Notes: generated by a model from the letters alone, not told the origin. A stretch of 64,000 nt of DNA from an uncultured Candidatus Poseidoniales archaeon (GCA_902593945.1 CACJKA010000003.1:53864-117863); one strand, 5' to 3'. Positions 41,186 to 50,430 are shown, counted from the first letter of the stretch. A program made the numbers and translations.

Positions 41186-41293
41186 TCACTGTTTCGCTCT
41201 CTTTCTAGATGCTTTTCGGCGACGAAGTTTCTTCTTACGCCATTTCCAGCGTTGGTTTCCTTGCTTCTTCCAGGCACGTGAACCTCGCTTCAT
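41186..41293 (-). CDS. Ribosomal protein eL41 (35 aa)
   Basis: Reverse-strand ATG at 41293: MKRGSRAWKKQGNQRWKWRKKKLRRRKASRKRAKQ, matching the remembered archaeal eL41 pattern (MKRxxRxWKKxGxxRWKWxKKxxRRxK). Confidence 0.85.
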   Translation of the reverse strand: MKRGSRAWKKQGNQRWKWRKKKLRRRKASRKRAKQ

Positions 41294-41374
41294 GCAGCCC
41301 GCCGACCTACTGCCCCTATATGAGCGATTTGCATTACGATAGATAATTCTAGAGTATAGAAAAAAAATCTTTAG

Positions 41375-41451
41375 TGGTGGGCGATACAGGATTCGAACCC
41401 ATGTCATCGGCTTAGAAGGCCGATATGATATCCAGACTACACCAATCGCCC
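41375..41451 (-). tRNA. tRNA-Arg(TCT), CCA encoded
   Basis: Reverse strand gggcgat-tg-...-tcggc-cttctaa-gccga-...-GGGTTCGAATCC-...-atcgccc-A-CCA; 7-bp acceptor stem, anticodon loop CTTCTAA. Confidence 0.95.
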
Positions 41452-41492
41452 TTGGGCTGACGCGGCAGTATCTCTTTGATGAACCCTACACC

Positions 41493-42269
41493 TCAAACAT
41501 TTTCCTGAAGAAGCCCATCTACAGCGTCTTCTAACACCTCTTGCATCTGGTCTACATCGTCCCCAGCACTGTAATTTAACTCTCCGTCGTCTAATATATC
41601 AGTTCGAATATCTTTGACAGTTCTACCAGTTTTTTTCGCAATCTCTTTCTTTTGATGGAGATTCTTTCTTCTCAAAGAGAATATATTTATCATTGCGGAT
41701 AAACTTCTAAGAATACTTTCCAATACTGCAATCAAGAAGAGGCTACTTGCGAAAGATGTAGCGATTTCATTCAAACCATTGAATAATTCTTCAATCTCCG
41801 AAATTTGAACCTGTGCATCTCCTACTAAGAATACACCGAGTACACCAAAAGGCAACATTTTCGCTACATCTCTAGATAAATCCTCGGTCCAATAAGAAAG
41901 AATTCTTACTGCACCAACTACTGATGTTGCAATCAGTGCATTTCTTGAATGATCGGCATCTGGTGATAATAATGTCAGAATTATTGCCAGAACTAAAGTC
42001 CAGAATGTAATCAATACTGGCACGAATACAATGTATTGTAAAACAAAAATCAGGGTCCTCGTATATTTTTTTACTCTCCCCGAAAGATTGTCAGAGTAAT
42101 GATTTAGATTTAGTGTAATCAAGTCTCTTTTTGCCAATGCTCTATAAAAAATAAATACGAAAACAGAGTAAACGGAAATTGCAACTATTGCTCCCAAAGT
42201 AGGATAAGATTCTTCAACTACTAATTGGAAAAAATCCTCAATCTCGGACCTATTGCTTGGTATTTCCAT
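41493..42269 (-). CDS. Hypothetical multi-pass membrane protein
   Basis: Several hydrophobic segments with charged C-terminus; no confident family. Confidence 0.6.
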   Translation of the reverse strand: MEIPSNRSEIEDFFQLVVEESYPTLGAIVAISVYSVFVFIFYRALAKRDLITLNLNHYSDNLSGRVKKYTRTLIFVLQYIVFVPVLITFWTLVLAIILTLLSPDADHSRNALIATSVVGAVRILSYWTEDLSRDVAKMLPFGVLGVFLVGDAQVQISEIEELFNGLNEIATSFASSLFLIAVLESILRSLSAMINIFSLRRKNLHQKKEIAKKTGRTVKDIRTDILDDGELNYSAGDDVDQMQEVLEDAVDGLLQENV

Positions 42270-42308
42270 ATGCGACCGTATACGTTTTCCATATTATGAT
42301 TATGCGTT

Positions 42309-42863
42309 TCATGACTTGAATGGTTTGGCACATTTCGGGCATCTGGTCGGCATAGTAACTCTCTTCCTTTCCCAAGTGTAGCCACAATCGCCACATATCC
42401 ATTGTCTTTCAGGTAATTTTTCAAGTACTCTTTCTCTCATTTCCTGTAACACTAAAGAATCGGATAACTTTGGCGGAGGGGCAATCTCTGTTACTAAGTT
42501 AGCATGTATTTCTCCATGATCTAATAAACCAGATGCGTGTAAAAGTTCGTGAGCCAGGGTGTTTCTATAAAGGGCTTCATCCTCGTTCAAAATAGGATTA
42601 AGGCCTATAGTCACAGGACCACAGGACAATCTTAATTTTCTTCTCCGAAATAACTCATTCGCATTATATTCGAAACGAGTCATCCCTAATCTCGAATCAT
42701 CCTTATCGATCCAAATCATATTCAATTTTTTATCCAAATATTTGAGAAAGGGCGCCTCTTTTTTATCCAATCGACCTTTCAAAACTTTAATCAAATCCTT
42801 AGGGAAATCCGGCTGAGTTGGTAATTCATCACCTTGACCCCCGTCTCCCGTTGCATTACTCAT
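42309..42863 (-). CDS. SprT-like zinc metallopeptidase with C-terminal zinc ribbon
   Basis: NTLAHELLHASGLLDHGEIH (HExxH-type motif) and CGDCGYTWERKRVTMPTRCPKCAKPF. Confidence 0.8.
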   Translation of the reverse strand: MSNATGDGGQGDELPTQPDFPKDLIKVLKGRLDKKEAPFLKYLDKKLNMIWIDKDDSRLGMTRFEYNANELFRRRKLRLSCGPVTIGLNPILNEDEALYRNTLAHELLHASGLLDHGEIHANLVTEIAPPPKLSDSLVLQEMRERVLEKLPERQWICGDCGYTWERKRVTMPTRCPKCAKPFKS

Positions 42864-42916
42864 ACCCCTGCCTACTCCATTTCCCTTAAATGGCCGTCGT
42901 CGGTCCGATGTTTAAT

Positions 42917-42993
42917 GGGCGTGTGGCGCAGCTTGGAAGCGCGCTTCTTTGGCTAAGAAGAGGCCCCGAGTTCAAATCTCGGCTCGTCCACCA
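42917..42993 (+). tRNA. tRNA, probable Ala(GGC), CCA encoded
   Basis: gggcgtg-tg-gcgc...gcgc-g-cttct-ttggcta-agaag-aggcc-ccgag-ttcaaat-ctcgg-ctcgtcc-a-cca; G3:U70 acceptor pair, the classical Ala identity element. Confidence 0.85.
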
Positions 42994-43255
42994 TCTGATG
43001 TTTCCTCTAACTTTTATTTTATAGAAAATATTCTCTTCTATCATTCCAAAAAGATATTTTCACATTTTTTGAAATATTCATTTGTTCCAATTCATTATAA
43101 GTAGATTCCGAATCGTAAATACAAAATATCAATATTATAGGATAATAATGTTCATTTGTATAATATTATTTATTTATTCTACGATTTAAGATATTATCTA
43201 GTTTAATATTTCTTCAAACGAACAAATAATAAACCTAATGCTTAGGCGGTGACTT

Positions 43256-44263
43256 ATGGTAGATAAAGCAAAACTCGAATACATTTGGCTAGATGGATAT
43301 GAACCGACTCAGAGCATGAGAAGTAAGACAATGGTCGTTTCAGATTTCTCAGGTAATATTGAAGATTGTAAACAATGGTCATTTGATGGCAGTTCTACTA
43401 AGCAGGCAGAGGGTAACTCATCAGATTGCTTGTTAAAGCCTGTAGCAATATATCCAGATCCAGATAGAATCAATGGTTATTTGGTGATGTGCGAAGTTTA
43501 CAATGCTGATGGCACTCCTCATGTTACAAATGGTAGGTCAACTATCAATGAAGATGATGATGATTTTTGGTTTGGGTACGAACAAGAATATTTCTTGTGG
43601 GACCCAGAAACAAATCTTCCATATGGGTTCCCTAAAGATGCAACTGGGCAGGGCCAGTTTTATTGCTCTGTTGGGGCCTCAAATACCTTTGGCAGAGATA
43701 TAATCGAGGCACATCTTGACATGTGTCTTGATGCGGGATTGAATGTTGAAGGAATCAATGCAGAAGTAGCAGTTGGGCAGTGGGAGTATCAAATATTCGC
43801 TAAGGGTGCTAAGAATGCAGGGGATGAGATTTGGGTATCTCGATATTTAGCAGAGAGAAATGCAGAGAAGTATGGTTTAGAGATCAATTGGCACCCTAAA
43901 CCTCTAGGAGCTACTGATTGGAATGGTTCTGGAATGCACGTAAACTTCTCTGATACAACATTGAGAACTTGTGGTGATGAGAAAGTTTTCAACAAAGTTT
44001 GTGAAGCGTTCGGAAAGAATATTAAGAAACATATGGATGTTTATGGTGCACATAATGAGCAGAGATTAACAGGTCTTCATGAAACTCAATCGATTCATGA
44101 GTTCTCTTATGGAGTCTCAGACAGAGGCGCTTCTATTAGAATTCCAATTGGTACGGTTGAAGATGGTTGGGTAGGGCGATTAGAAGATAGAAGACCCTCT
44201 TCTAATGGAGATCCCTACAAAATTGGTGCGGTTGTAATTAGCACTACTAAGTCAGCATATTGA
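43256..44263 (+). CDS. Type II (eukaryote-like) glutamine synthetase
   Basis: LEYIWLDGYEPTQSMRSKTMVV, WSFDGSSTKQAEGNSSDCLLKPVAIYPDP, GQGQFYCSVGASNTFGRDIIEAHLDMCLDAGLNVEGINAEVAVGQWEYQI, NGSGMHVNFS, GASIRIP. These are GSII signatures. Confidence 0.93.
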   Translation: MVDKAKLEYIWLDGYEPTQSMRSKTMVVSDFSGNIEDCKQWSFDGSSTKQAEGNSSDCLLKPVAIYPDPDRINGYLVMCEVYNADGTPHVTNGRSTINEDDDDFWFGYEQEYFLWDPETNLPYGFPKDATGQGQFYCSVGASNTFGRDIIEAHLDMCLDAGLNVEGINAEVAVGQWEYQIFAKGAKNAGDEIWVSRYLAERNAEKYGLEINWHPKPLGATDWNGSGMHVNFSDTTLRTCGDEKVFNKVCEAFGKNIKKHMDVYGAHNEQRLTGLHETQSIHEFSYGVSDRGASIRIPIGTVEDGWVGRLEDRRPSSNGDPYKIGAVVISTTKSAY

Positions 44264-45188
44264 TTTTTATTAGCTTGACTACCTCATCAGCACAACCCCA
44301 TGAGAGAGTAACTCCTGCTCCTCCATGTCCATAATTATGAATTATTTTCTTATCCTTTATCGATTCTTCTTCCAATCTTATCTCATACCTAGAAGGCCTT
44401 AGGCCAACTGCTGTACCAACAATTTTTGTCCTATCTAGTTCAGGCCATAATTCCTCACATTTCGAAAGAATATATTCATTATCTTCTAACCTAATATTTT
44501 CTTCCCAATCATCTTTTTGCGCGGTTCCTCCTAGAACAGTAACATCTCTCCTAGGGATAGTGTAAGTCAGTGTTTCAGGTTTCTGATCGAATCTTCCAAA
44601 TCCTGGGTCTTGTTCGATATAGATTACTTGTCCTCTAACGGGCCTTAGTTCATCATCATCGCATAAATCTCTCCCTCCTAGTCCACAACAATTGACTATT
44701 ATTTCCCCCGGTACTTCTTGTAATGTAGAGAATTCCTTTAATTCATACAAACCACCTAATTTTTCGAATCTAGAAAGTAGCCAGGGCATATAATGATTCA
44801 TTTCGATAACAGGAGCTTCAATTTCCCAGCCAAAATTATACCCACTCATAACTTCATTTTCTTCCAGAACTCTAAAATGAGGTATTTCTGAACTCCACCC
44901 TGGTAATTCACATTTTTCTTTCAAATATTCTCTTCCTAAACGCATTGTTATACATTCGACATTTTCTTCATCTCTCAGCCTAATTAATTCATAGAATGTT
45001 TCTGAGGACCATTTATTTGTTTTCTCTACTGGTTCTGCAAGAAATGGATACCACCATGCTGCAGCAACATCTGAAACAGTATTTGGGCTCATATTTTTTG
45101 CAAAGATTGTAACTTTAAATCCCGACTCTAGAAGTCTAATTGCGGTGGTTAACCCTGAAACTCCCGCGCCTAGTACGGTAATTTCCAT
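44247..45188 (-). CDS. D-amino-acid oxidase family FAD-dependent oxidoreductase
   Basis: EITVLGAGVSGLTTAIRLLESGFKVTIFAK (FAD-binding), VSDVAAAWWYPFLAEP, VNCCGLGGRDL, VGLRPSRYEIRLE, HNYGHGGAGVTLSWGCADEV. Confidence 0.9.
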   Translation of the reverse strand: MEITVLGAGVSGLTTAIRLLESGFKVTIFAKNMSPNTVSDVAAAWWYPFLAEPVEKTNKWSSETFYELIRLRDEENVECITMRLGREYLKEKCELPGWSSEIPHFRVLEENEVMSGYNFGWEIEAPVIEMNHYMPWLLSRFEKLGGLYELKEFSTLQEVPGEIIVNCCGLGGRDLCDDDELRPVRGQVIYIEQDPGFGRFDQKPETLTYTIPRRDVTVLGGTAQKDDWEENIRLEDNEYILSKCEELWPELDRTKIVGTAVGLRPSRYEIRLEEESIKDKKIIHNYGHGGAGVTLSWGCADEVVKLIKINMLT

Positions 45189-45273
45189 GAGTTGGAATAG
45201 AGGTATAGTAAATCATCTAGTCGGTATGATAACAGTCTTAATGATTGAACATTTAGAGAGTACAGTTGATTGT

Positions 45274-45459
45274 ATGCCCAAAGTCAGAAAGCCGAAAAAA
45301 GGTTGGTTTCGACCTTCAAAAAAGAAACCTCGCCGTGGCCCTTTAGTCTCTCCGAGTGAGAGGGGTCTTCCTCCATGTCCTGCATGTGGGGAATGGAGTA
45401 TGCAAAAAGATAATACTCGAAAAGAGATTTATTGTGGTGCATGCGGGGCTATCGCTTGA
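45274..45459 (+). CDS. Small basic zinc-ribbon protein (61 aa)
   Basis: MPKVRKPKKGWFRPSKKKPRRGPLVSPSERGLPPCPACGEWSMQKDNTRKEIYCGACGAIA; two CxxC pairs after a basic N-terminus. The track start 45145 overlaps the antisense gene and is unlikely. Confidence 0.7.
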   Translation: MPKVRKPKKGWFRPSKKKPRRGPLVSPSERGLPPCPACGEWSMQKDNTRKEIYCGACGAIA

Positions 45460-45502
45460 TTTTATCGTAAATCCAATATGTTACAATCTCTCCGCTATCA
45501 TT

Positions 45503-45567
45503 GTCGCAGTGATGAGGAACCGCACCGGATACCTTGGGTATCGCGAGTGATGGGCGATCTGAGCGGC
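45503..45567 (+). ncRNA. Candidate box C/D-like sRNA (weak)
   Basis: GTCGC stem, GTGATGA (C box), CTGA (D box), GCGGC closing stem; 43 nt between boxes. Internal C'/D' boxes are poor. Confidence 0.3.
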
Positions 45568-45574
45568 TTCTAAG

Positions 45575-47182
45575 GTGAACATATTGGATAGAATAGTAAC
45601 TGATAATCATGGTAGAGAATTGCGTTTAATAGAACCAACTTCTTTGACCGCTGCTCCTGATGATTTTCAATTATCTAGAGCTAGTAGACCTTTTAGAAGA
45701 TATTTTTCTTTAGTTGCTAATTCATTAATTATGGTATTTCTCGTCCAAGCATTTTCGGCTCAACTAATTGGTATTCTTGATGGAGAGCCACTGTATGTTA
45801 TTGGATGTAGTTTCGTAACTTTTCCCTGTATTGGTTTCCTGATTTTCCTTCATCGACCCAAACTAATTGAAGTTAGGTTATTGACATCTCATGAGAATGG
45901 TATGTATGCTCATCCAATTCCCGAGGGTGGTTCAATTCAGACACCTAATCCTACGAAAATGAGTCGATTTCTTGTTAGAGATGATTCTATAATTGATACG
46001 CCACCTTCATTTTGGATATGGGTTATTTTTGCAATCTGCCTTTGCATTTCTTTTGTGATAGCAATAATTGAGATAATAGGTGGAGATTTGGGTTTGATTC
46101 TTTCCTTGGTTATGGCCTTGCCGATGACTCTAATTTTATTTTCAATTCCAGTTTATGCTTGGTGGGCATCATCAACTTCTTGGATTGGCCTCCCTACTCG
46201 TTTGAGAGATGCAGAGTCATGGTTAATAGCCGGAATGGCAGCAGGAATTCCTGCAATTTTAATTAATAGTTGGTTGACTCCAAACTTAGTCCCTTCCTCT
46301 TGGTCAATAGGGACTGAAGAATTTATAATTTATACTTTAAGTGCCCCTATAGGTGAAGAGATTTTCAAGTTCTTAGCAGTGTTATGCTTTATTTCTTCAA
46401 TAAAAGGTCCTAAAACCGGTTTCCAAGTTGGTTTCACTGTTGGATTAGGATTTGCTATATCTGAAAATTTCGGTTATCTTTTTTCCTCCTATATAGGTGG
46501 AGGATTCACAGGCTTATTCATCACATCATTAATCAGAGGAATTGGTTCTATTCCTGGGCATGCAGTTTGGACCTCATTTAGCGGTGCTGCTTTAGGATGG
46601 TGGGTCAGTGATCCTAATAATAAAGCCAAAATTATTTTCTTAATTCAGAGTTTTTCATCTAAATCAATGGATCTAATTGAGAGTATGGGTATTGATGTCG
46701 ATATGGATGGTGATGTATCAGGATTTGATGGTCCAGAGTATACTATGTTGACAGCTCTTGAAGAGGCGAAAAAACCTTCTGATGAGGTTAGTTGGACCGT
46801 TTCTGCCGATAAATCTGAAAAGATTTCTACTTCCTTAATTGGCGATAATAATCCAATGTGGTGGATATTACCAGAACAAATTTATAGTAATGGCCGTATT
46901 ATGGTTTCCGGAAAAGATGGTAAAGAATCTAATTCTGAGCCCAAATTGAAAATAATCCCCCCCAAATCAATTATTCTAGGCCTCCTAATTGCGATTGCTG
47001 GGCATTCACTATGGAATGGTTCAGGAATAATCCTAGGAGAAATCGGCATAATAATCGGACTAAGTGAGGACGCGATTATTTTACTCACACTACTTTGGAT
47101 TATTTTCCTAGTAATTATTGTTCTTTTTGTATCTTCTTTGCTTATGAGAGGAATTAGTACAATCTCAGACATTAGTAACTAA
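45575..47182 (+). CDS. PrsW-like intramembrane glutamic protease family protein
   Basis: APIGEEIFKFLAVL, GLGFAISENFGYLFS, IPGHAVWTSFSGAALGW conserved membrane motifs; GTG start. Confidence 0.82.
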   Translation: MNILDRIVTDNHGRELRLIEPTSLTAAPDDFQLSRASRPFRRYFSLVANSLIMVFLVQAFSAQLIGILDGEPLYVIGCSFVTFPCIGFLIFLHRPKLIEVRLLTSHENGMYAHPIPEGGSIQTPNPTKMSRFLVRDDSIIDTPPSFWIWVIFAICLCISFVIAIIEIIGGDLGLILSLVMALPMTLILFSIPVYAWWASSTSWIGLPTRLRDAESWLIAGMAAGIPAILINSWLTPNLVPSSWSIGTEEFIIYTLSAPIGEEIFKFLAVLCFISSIKGPKTGFQVGFTVGLGFAISENFGYLFSSYIGGGFTGLFITSLIRGIGSIPGHAVWTSFSGAALGWWVSDPNNKAKIIFLIQSFSSKSMDLIESMGIDVDMDGDVSGFDGPEYTMLTALEEAKKPSDEVSWTVSADKSEKISTSLIGDNNPMWWILPEQIYSNGRIMVSGKDGKESNSEPKLKIIPPKSIILGLLIAIAGHSLWNGSGIILGEIGIIIGLSEDAIILLTLLWIIFLVIIVLFVSSLLMRGISTISDISN

Positions 47183-47250
47183 CAATTATCTTATATGTTC
47201 ATCCGAATCTTTGATGACCCCCCCCTTGACGCAGGAAGATTGGAATAACC

Positions 47251-47985
47251 ATGGACATAGGCGACGACCAACTTATTTCTATTGGCCTTGTTTTGGCTCT
47301 ATTGGTACTTTCAAAAGTAAGAGATCTCTTAGATAATGGTGGATTAGTTGCAGCCACATTCACAGGTTTAACAGTATCGTTAATGGGGCATTGGACTTGG
47401 TTAATTGCTCTACTCACATTCCTTGTAATAGGGTCATCTGCTACAAAATGGAAGTTAGATGAGAAGAAATTACTTTCTTTAGAAGAGGCAAATGAAGGAC
47501 TTCGAGGTTGGAAAAATGTTCTTGCTAATGGTGGTGCAGTTTCAATAGTGGCGATATACAACTTTTTTTATCCGGGAGAAGAATGGATTTATTTTGCAGC
47601 CATAGCAAGTATTTCTGTAGCCTTATCTGATACCTTGGCTTCCGAAATCGGTTCACTAGATATTAGGACTAGAAGCATCACTACTTTGCAATCTGTACCC
47701 GCAGGGACTAATGGAGGAATGTCTCCAACAGGTACTGTGGCAGCATTATTCGGTGCAATTATCATTTCAATTGTCGGAGTAATTTTTTCTCCTGAAGATT
47801 CGAAAATTTCTGAAATACAACTATTATTATTCTTGTCAATAATTGGGTGGCTCGGATGCCAAGTTGATTCGCTATTAGGAGCGGTGTTAGAGAATCGAGG
47901 TTATCTTGGAAAACACAGTGTAAATTTCCTTGCAACATTTTCTGGTTCACTTATGGCGATTATTTTTTATTATCAATTCCTATGA
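47251..47985 (+). CDS. DUF92 / TMEM19-like membrane protein
   Basis: ISVALSDTLASEIGSLD, VPAGTNGGMSPTGTVAALFGA, GCQVDSLLGAVLENRGYLGKHSVNF. Confidence 0.88.
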   Translation: MDIGDDQLISIGLVLALLVLSKVRDLLDNGGLVAATFTGLTVSLMGHWTWLIALLTFLVIGSSATKWKLDEKKLLSLEEANEGLRGWKNVLANGGAVSIVAIYNFFYPGEEWIYFAAIASISVALSDTLASEIGSLDIRTRSITTLQSVPAGTNGGMSPTGTVAALFGAIIISIVGVIFSPEDSKISEIQLLLFLSIIGWLGCQVDSLLGAVLENRGYLGKHSVNFLATFSGSLMAIIFYYQFL

Positions 47986-48024
47986 ACTAATTAGCGTTGA
48001 CTTTGAGTAATAATAGGTGCTGGC

Positions 48025-50358
48025 ATGGGCATGAGTGGCAGAAAGTCAAGTAAGACATTTCTATCATTATCTATTATTTCATTATTTTTCATATCTCTAA
48101 TTAGTATCTCTTCGGCGCAGATCATAGCTCCTGATGGCCCAGGGATAGAATGGGAAAAACCCGAAAGCCATCGGCTTTTCCTAAAAGGCGAGGCAAACTC
48201 TCCATATTTAGATAATAATTGGAGTTCTTTGACTGGTCAGCCTATTGGTTCAATAGATTTCCAGAAAACAGTTGGTTCAACAAATTTGATTGATATTCAA
48301 TCAGCACCGATAATGGAAGATTTAGAGTTTAATGGCAATATTACTGTTCATCTTTTTGCATCTTTAGATGTTGCAAATGATGGATGTAAGTTTACAAATG
48401 TCCTCCCAGGTTCTCCTTTGGGTTCCGAAACAAAATTCTCTGTTTCGCTCACATTAGGGAATAATCAAATTCTTTCAGACGCTCAAACTAATTCTATAGT
48501 GATGGAAGAATCTTTCACATTAGCTCATGAATTTTTAATTGATGCTAATAACATCAATGTAAGTCTTCAGAAGGGCGATCTAATTGGATTACGGATTGAT
48601 GTAATACATGACTGTGCACAGACCGGTGTTTTGTGGTGGGATACTTATGATGCGACTACAGGAATAGAATTTAAAGGTGAATTAATTTTTCCTGAATTAG
48701 ATCAAACAGTTGACCCTAATGGAATAATAAGAGTAGAATTTACACCAAATTCGCCCTGGGGGAATGATCTTTATCTATCTCAAGTTTTAGAGGTAATTGG
48801 ACCTGTTGAATGGCAAGATATGATTCACGGCAATGCCGATGAAGACACTAGATTAGATCATTTTGAGTCTCCACATGGAATAAGAGTTGATGAATTTAAT
48901 CGTACTGTTTTAACTTGGTCATCTCAAAATAGATTATCTCCTGGAAAGTATATGGTTGATAGTTGTTACAAATTGTCAGATCAAGATCCGGGGGAAACCT
49001 GTGACTTAATCGGAGTTCTTAGGTTTCAAGTCTTAGAACCAGAACCCTCTCTATTAAATGGGACCTGGGCTGCTATTTTGATTCCTCTAAGTATTATCTT
49101 TTGGATTGGAATATCTATGAAAGAAGCACTACTACCTTTACCTGCATATGGTGTTATTTTGTTATTAGCATTAACAACCCTAGGTCCTGCAATGGATTTA
49201 CCAGACATTGATGCTGAAGAACCGAGGTTTGAGGGAGCATCTCCCTTCTTCTCATTGTATGAACATAGCGAGTCACAAAATTTAGTAGAATTTAGTGATT
49301 TATTATCCAATCATGATGCCATAGTAATTGGTCTCTTCACTCCGAGTTCTCCAAATGCTGAAATTCAGAGAGTTGATTTCGAAATTGCTCAGAAAGTAAT
49401 TGATGATGATGTTGCGTTTATTCAAATTGCAACAGGAGAAGGAGTCAATAGTCTAGATTTAGATAAATTAGTAGATCAGATTAATGGAAGTTGGCCAGTT
49501 CTTATTGACAATCCTGATTCATCTGTAGGTAAATCATTTCCTAGCAGAGCTTCGGACTCAGTTTTTGTGATTGACTCTGCAGGATTCATATCATCTTGGA
49601 GGCCTGGAACTATGTCTTCTCAATCAATAGAAGATGCAGTCGAGGCTTCCTATCTTGGTTCAGGAAATCTGCCTCTAGATTTGATAGGTCTGATTTTTGG
49701 AACTACCTTCCTCCCTCTTGTAGTCTTAGCGATGCCCAGAGGTGGAAAATATGAGATTCCGGATTCTCCACTTATACCTGGAGCCGGTTTAGCTCTTACA
49801 TTATATTCTTCAAGTGTGGGTTTTGCTTTGTGGGCATTACCTGTATCGATATTGTCAATATTAGGATTAGGTTCGTTTTGGATTTATATTGAAATTATAA
49901 TAAGTCTGATACTTATTTATCATGGTCTTTCGATGTTATTTAGAGGGGGTATTAAAGAAATAGAAATTATTGGAGGAGTATTTTATTCTAAATTGCCCGA
50001 ACCGTATCGATTATGGTGGAAAGAAAATAAATTCTTAGATGATATGTATTTAGGTCTCTGGGTTGCATGGCTATTGTGGCTTAGAGCACCAAGTACAATA
50101 CCCCAAGCTATAGGTGCAGTTGCAAGGTCAGGATTAATTGGAATATTAATCTGTATTATATTCTTCTTAGGTTACATGTTTATGGCTGGATTGGTGGTAG
50201 TGATTTTCAGAACAAGTTTATCTTTAGTCGGAGATTTCACACGAATTTTGGGCTCACTGAGTGTTGGTCTAAGGCCACGTGCATGGGGCTTAACATGTAC
50301 CATTCTTGGAACATGGGTTTTATTCAGTATAATTGCTGGGCCTTTGATGATAATGTAA
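48025..50358 (+). CDS. Secreted/membrane protein with thioredoxin-like segment and C-terminal TMs
   Basis: Signal peptide; extracellular beta-rich region; TM pair; HDAIVIGLFTPSSPNAEIQRVDFEIAQKVIDDDVAFIQIA thioredoxin-like; several C-terminal TMs. Confidence 0.65.
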   Translation: MGMSGRKSSKTFLSLSIISLFFISLISISSAQIIAPDGPGIEWEKPESHRLFLKGEANSPYLDNNWSSLTGQPIGSIDFQKTVGSTNLIDIQSAPIMEDLEFNGNITVHLFASLDVANDGCKFTNVLPGSPLGSETKFSVSLTLGNNQILSDAQTNSIVMEESFTLAHEFLIDANNINVSLQKGDLIGLRIDVIHDCAQTGVLWWDTYDATTGIEFKGELIFPELDQTVDPNGIIRVEFTPNSPWGNDLYLSQVLEVIGPVEWQDMIHGNADEDTRLDHFESPHGIRVDEFNRTVLTWSSQNRLSPGKYMVDSCYKLSDQDPGETCDLIGVLRFQVLEPEPSLLNGTWAAILIPLSIIFWIGISMKEALLPLPAYGVILLLALTTLGPAMDLPDIDAEEPRFEGASPFFSLYEHSESQNLVEFSDLLSNHDAIVIGLFTPSSPNAEIQRVDFEIAQKVIDDDVAFIQIATGEGVNSLDLDKLVDQINGSWPVLIDNPDSSVGKSFPSRASDSVFVIDSAGFISSWRPGTMSSQSIEDAVEASYLGSGNLPLDLIGLIFGTTFLPLVVLAMPRGGKYEIPDSPLIPGAGLALTLYSSSVGFALWALPVSILSILGLGSFWIYIEIIISLILIYHGLSMLFRGGIKEIEIIGGVFYSKLPEPYRLWWKENKFLDDMYLGLWVAWLLWLRAPSTIPQAIGAVARSGLIGILICIIFFLGYMFMAGLVVVIFRTSLSLVGDFTRILGSLSVGLRPRAWGLTCTILGTWVLFSIIAGPLMIM

Positions 50359-50430
50359 AATTAATTCTTATTTTTGAAGACAGCGCACCGAGAGCATCAT
50401 AAGAGCAATGTCTTTCGTAGGATTACCCTT

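Noticed and set aside
41294-41407. N-terminal part of the 73-aa ORF 41186..41407
   Set aside because: Runs through the tRNA-Arg gene; only the internal 35-aa eL41 frame is credible.
45145-45273. N-terminal extension of the zinc-ribbon ORF
   Set aside because: Overlaps the divergent D-amino-acid oxidase start; the plausible start is ATG 45274.
45547-45558. Similarity of the candidate sRNA guide GTGATGGGCGAT to the tRNA-Arg acceptor 3' end (8-nt complement)
   Set aside because: Too short and the sRNA itself is weakly supported; likely chance.
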